Under the pieces are notes generated by a model. That model ran no database searches and had not been told where the DNA came from. It saw nothing but the letters and a program-made list of their open reading frames with translations. Below are positions 61,535 through 64,000 of a stretch of DNA of 64,000 bases, piece by piece. Within the stretch, counting starts at the first letter, position 1. Each line of letters starts with the position of its first letter. The position numbers and the translations under genes are program-made. Where the stretch lies: the NCBI GenBank assembly GCA_945873145.1, contig CAMCBZ010000008.1:1-64000 (forward strand), given 5' to 3'. Origin of the DNA: an uncultured Prevotella sp. Lineage in GTDB: Bacteria > Bacteroidota > Bacteroidia > Bacteroidales > Bacteroidaceae.

Positions 61535-62560
61535 ATGAGATTTGAAGATCCAACATACTTATGGCTACTCTGCCTGCTGCCTCTGCTGTTTTTGCTGAGG
61601 GTAGCAAGCCATTTCAAGCAGAAGAAGCGGCTTCGCCAGTTAGGTGATCCTCAGCTGTTGAAGCAGCTCATGCCCGACGTTTCCAAGGCAAGGCGTGCGG
61701 TGAAGTTCTGGTTGATGATGGGTGCCTTGGCCATGCTCATCCTGGTTTTGGCTCGTCCGCAAATGGGAACGCATGTGTCACACGACAAGCGTCAGGGCAT
61801 CGAAGCGATCATCTGTATGGACATCTCCAACTCCATGCTTGCCCAGGATGTCGTGCCGAGCAGACTGGAAAAGAGCAAGATGCTCGTCGAAAACATGATC
61901 GACCACTTCACCAACGATAAGGTGGGACTTGTGGTCTTTGCCGGTGACGCCTTCGTACAACTGCCGATTACCGCGGACTACGTCTCTGCGAAGATGTTCC
62001 TGCAGGATATTAATCCCTCGCTGATTGCCACACAAGGCACAGATATCGGTCATGCCATACAGTTAGCCATGCACAGTTTCACGCAGGCTGACAATATCGG
62101 ACGGGCTATCATCGTGATCACCGATGGTGAAGACCACGAAGGTGGTGCTGAGGAAGCGGCTGCCGAAGCCAAGAAGAAAGGCATCAACGTGTTTATCCTT
62201 GGCGTCGGTGATCCTCACGGTGCACCGATTCCTACCGGCGACGGCTATATGAAGGATGCTTCAGGACAGACCGTGATGAGTGCACTCAACGAGCAGATGT
62301 GCCGCAAGATAGCGCAGGCTGGCAGTGGCATGTACATTCATGTCAACAACACGGCAGACGCTCAGAACGAGTTGAACAACGATTTGGTCAAGCTGCAGCA
62401 AGGCACTACCGACGCTGTGGTCTATAGCGACTATAACGAGCAGTTCCAGGCTTTCGCCATCATTGCGCTGATCCTTCTCGTCTTGGATGTGTGTCTGATG
62501 GAGACACGGAATCCATTGCTGAAGAAGGTAACGATCTTTAAGAATAAAGGAAAGAAATAA
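61535..62560 (+). CDS. batB: BatB, VWA-domain membrane protein
   Basis: 341 residues, same layout as BatA: membrane segments at ~8-22 and ~57-74, MIDAS DISNS (96-100), and a C-terminal membrane segment (~309-325). Likely partner of BatA in a membrane complex. batC starts 3 nt after the stop. Confidence 0.94.
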   Translation: MRFEDPTYLWLLCLLPLLFLLRVASHFKQKKRLRQLGDPQLLKQLMPDVSKARRAVKFWLMMGALAMLILVLARPQMGTHVSHDKRQGIEAIICMDISNSMLAQDVVPSRLEKSKMLVENMIDHFTNDKVGLVVFAGDAFVQLPITADYVSAKMFLQDINPSLIATQGTDIGHAIQLAMHSFTQADNIGRAIIVITDGEDHEGGAEEAAAEAKKKGINVFILGVGDPHGAPIPTGDGYMKDASGQTVMSALNEQMCRKIAQAGSGMYIHVNNTADAQNELNNDLVKLQQGTTDAVVYSDYNEQFQAFAIIALILLVLDVCLMETRNPLLKKVTIFKNKGKK

Positions 62561-62563
62561 ATA

Positions 62564-63259
62564 ATGGACATACGTAAGTATATTCTTTTGATCCTGCTGG
62601 CTCTTGCCGGTGTCACTCAGATGCAGGCGCAGGCCGACCGACAGTTCATCCGGAACGGCAACAAACTCTACCGGCAGCAGAACTATGCCAAGGCTGAGAC
62701 GGAGTACCGCAAGGCCTTAAGCAAGAATGCACGCAACACGCAGGCGATGTACAATCTCGGTTGTGCGCTGATGATGCAGCAGAAAGACTCTGCCGCCATC
62801 GTACAGCTGCAAAACGCCGGGCGCAGTGAGCAGTCTCCGCGGCGCAAGGCAATGGCTTATCACAACATCGGTGTGATCTGCCAGCAACATCAGATGTATG
62901 GCGAGGCCATCGAAGCTTACAAGGAGAGTCTGCGCAGCAATCCGGGCGACAACGAGACCCGCTATAACCTTGCTCTCTGCCAACGCTTGCAGAAAAAGCA
63001 AAAGCAGAATGGAGGCAAGAATAACCAGAAGAATAAGAACAAGAAGGACAATAAGAAACAACGGAATAAGCAGAAGAACAATAATCAGAACAAACAAGAT
63101 CAGAACAAGCAGCAAAAGCAGCAACCCAAGGATCAGATGAGCAAAGACAATGCACAGCAGTTGCTCAACTACGCCATCCAGCAGGAGAAGGCTACGCAAG
63201 AGCGTCTGAAACGCAATGAACAGCAGCCACAACGCAGAAGACTGCAACAAAACTGGTAA
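62564..63259 (+). CDS. batC: BatC, TPR protein with Lys/Asn/Gln-rich tail
   Basis: 231 residues. Signal peptide (to ~23, MQAQA), TPR units (FIRNGNKLYRQQNYAKAETE, then AYHNIGVICQQHQMYGEAIE), and from ~145 a low-complexity K/N/Q-rich stretch of about 55 residues. BatC forms complexes with BatA and BatB. The tail is typical of the family but long. Confidence 0.92.
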   Translation: MDIRKYILLILLALAGVTQMQAQADRQFIRNGNKLYRQQNYAKAETEYRKALSKNARNTQAMYNLGCALMMQQKDSAAIVQLQNAGRSEQSPRRKAMAYHNIGVICQQHQMYGEAIEAYKESLRSNPGDNETRYNLALCQRLQKKQKQNGGKNNQKNKNKKDNKKQRNKQKNNNQNKQDQNKQQKQQPKDQMSKDNAQQLLNYAIQQEKATQERLKRNEQQPQRRRLQQNW

Positions 63260-63295
63260 TAAAGTGTGCTTGAAATCTGATAAAGTGTACTTGAT

Positions 63296-64000
63296 ATGAT
63301 GACGCGTCGAATAATTCACATATTTGTTTTCACCTTGATGTTGGCGGTCGTGGCGTTGACATCACAGGCTCAGATTGCCGTGTCTGTCCCCTCGCATGTG
63401 GAGGCGGGAGAGAACTTCCGGCTGTCCTACACCATCAACACGCAGGATGTCGATGAGTTCCGGGCCGGAAACATTCCCGGCGGACTGGAGCTTATTGCCG
63501 GTCCTTACACCTCGCAGCAGTCGAGCTACCGCATGGTCAACGGTCACACGAGCAGTTCGTCTTCCATCACCTTCACCTACACGCTCTATGCCGCCAAGGA
63601 CGGTTCGTTTACGATTCCGCCGGCTCATGCCCGCATCAATGGCCGTATGGTAGCCTCGCGGGCCGCCAAGGTGGTGGTCAGCGGACGGTCTCGCAACAGT
63701 GGCGGCGCTCCGAAGATGCATGGTGAGGACGAGAGTCGTGAGCCGAGCATGGCGTCGGCAGGCACCCGCATCACGGCCAACGACCTGTTTATCAAGGTCA
63801 CGGCCAACAAACGACGGGTACATGAGCAGGAGCCGATACTGCTTACCTATAAAGTATACTCCCTCGTGGACCTCACACAGTTGGAGGGCAAGATGCCCGA
63901 CCTCACTGGTTTCCACTCTCAAGAGGTGCCCCTGCCTCAGCAAAAGAGCTTCCATCTCGAACGCGTCAATGGTAAGCCCTATCGTGCTGTGACGTGGAGT
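63296..64000 (+). CDS. batD: BatD, periplasmic protein, 3' end outside window
   Basis: 235 codons are visible, open to the window edge. Start ATG 63296 (a second ATG follows directly at 63299). Signal peptide ending TSQAQ (~24), then repeated beta domains (AVSVPSHVEAGENFRLSYTI; a second similar unit starts around DLFIKVTANKRRVHEQEPIL). BatD proteins are anchored by a C-terminal membrane segment not seen here. Confidence 0.92.
   Translation, partial: MMTRRIIHIFVFTLMLAVVALTSQAQIAVSVPSHVEAGENFRLSYTINTQDVDEFRAGNIPGGLELIAGPYTSQQSSYRMVNGHTSSSSSITFTYTLYAAKDGSFTIPPAHARINGRMVASRAAKVVVSGRSRNSGGAPKMHGEDESREPSMASAGTRITANDLFIKVTANKRRVHEQEPILLTYKVYSLVDLTQLEGKMPDLTGFHSQEVPLPQQKSFHLERVNGKPYRAVTWS

Overview
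The window looks like a chromosome segment of a gut or rumen Bacteroidales bacterium, most likely Prevotellaceae. The evidence is a SusC/SusD fructan-utilisation locus, a Bat aerotolerance operon, GH27 and GH32 enzymes, an almost complete lack of Shine-Dalgarno sequences, and many copies of the Bacteroidota promoter (TTG, 19-21 nt, TAnnTTTG). I see no rRNA, tRNA, CRISPR array, phage or intact insertion sequence.

Layout. 1-6.7 kb: partial hemW (-), an EF-G paralogue with a degenerate GTPase centre (+), then rmuC and a lipoate ligase/lipoyl synthase fusion (-). 6.8-10 kb: a large Oar-like TonB-dependent receptor (-). 10.3-16.7 kb: cupin, a small Cys-rich membrane protein, GDP-mannose pyrophosphorylase, ispE, NUDIX, HD phosphohydrolase, GT2 glycosyltransferase and mtaB. 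17-24.2 kb: GH27 alpha-galactosidase, a DUF4143 ATPase behind a duplicated palindromic promoter region, an AraC remnant, a secreted Gly-rich protein and another TonB receptor. 24.3-38.5 kb: glycerate kinase, then a fructan PUL on the minus strand (hybrid two-component sensor, MFS transporter, fructokinase, SusC, SusD, two GH32). The sensor regulates, SusCD imports fructan, the GH32 enzymes release fructose, and the MFS transporter and kinase bring it into glycolysis.

38.5-49.8 kb: DUF721 protein and recF, a TPR membrane protein, ribH, NrnA-like phosphoesterase, DUF4827 lipoprotein, phosphoglucosamine mutase, NDH-2, a two-domain esterase and a BadF-type kinase. 49.9-53.5 kb: a probable small RNA gene, the uxuA/SDR hexuronate operon and a divergent AraC-type regulator. 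53.6-56.9 kb: dipeptidyl peptidase III, an AlkD-like protein and a lipoprotein with a homopolymer frameshift. 57.2-64 kb: the Bat operon (moxR, DUF58, membrane protein, batA, batB, batC, partial batD).

Most unusual items: the fructan sensor lacks a HATPase domain between HisKA and receiver; the EF-G paralogue has lost the catalytic His of G3 but keeps the domain IV tip; LplA and LipA are fused; an orphan ~88-nt RNA has its own near-perfect promoter and terminator; two long palindrome-rich intergenic regions near 20.3 and 47.0 kb share modules in opposite orientation; and the DUF4143 ATPase promoter carries a 75-bp duplication with a perfect 16-bp palindrome. All coordinates and motifs were read by eye; no database search or folding program was run.
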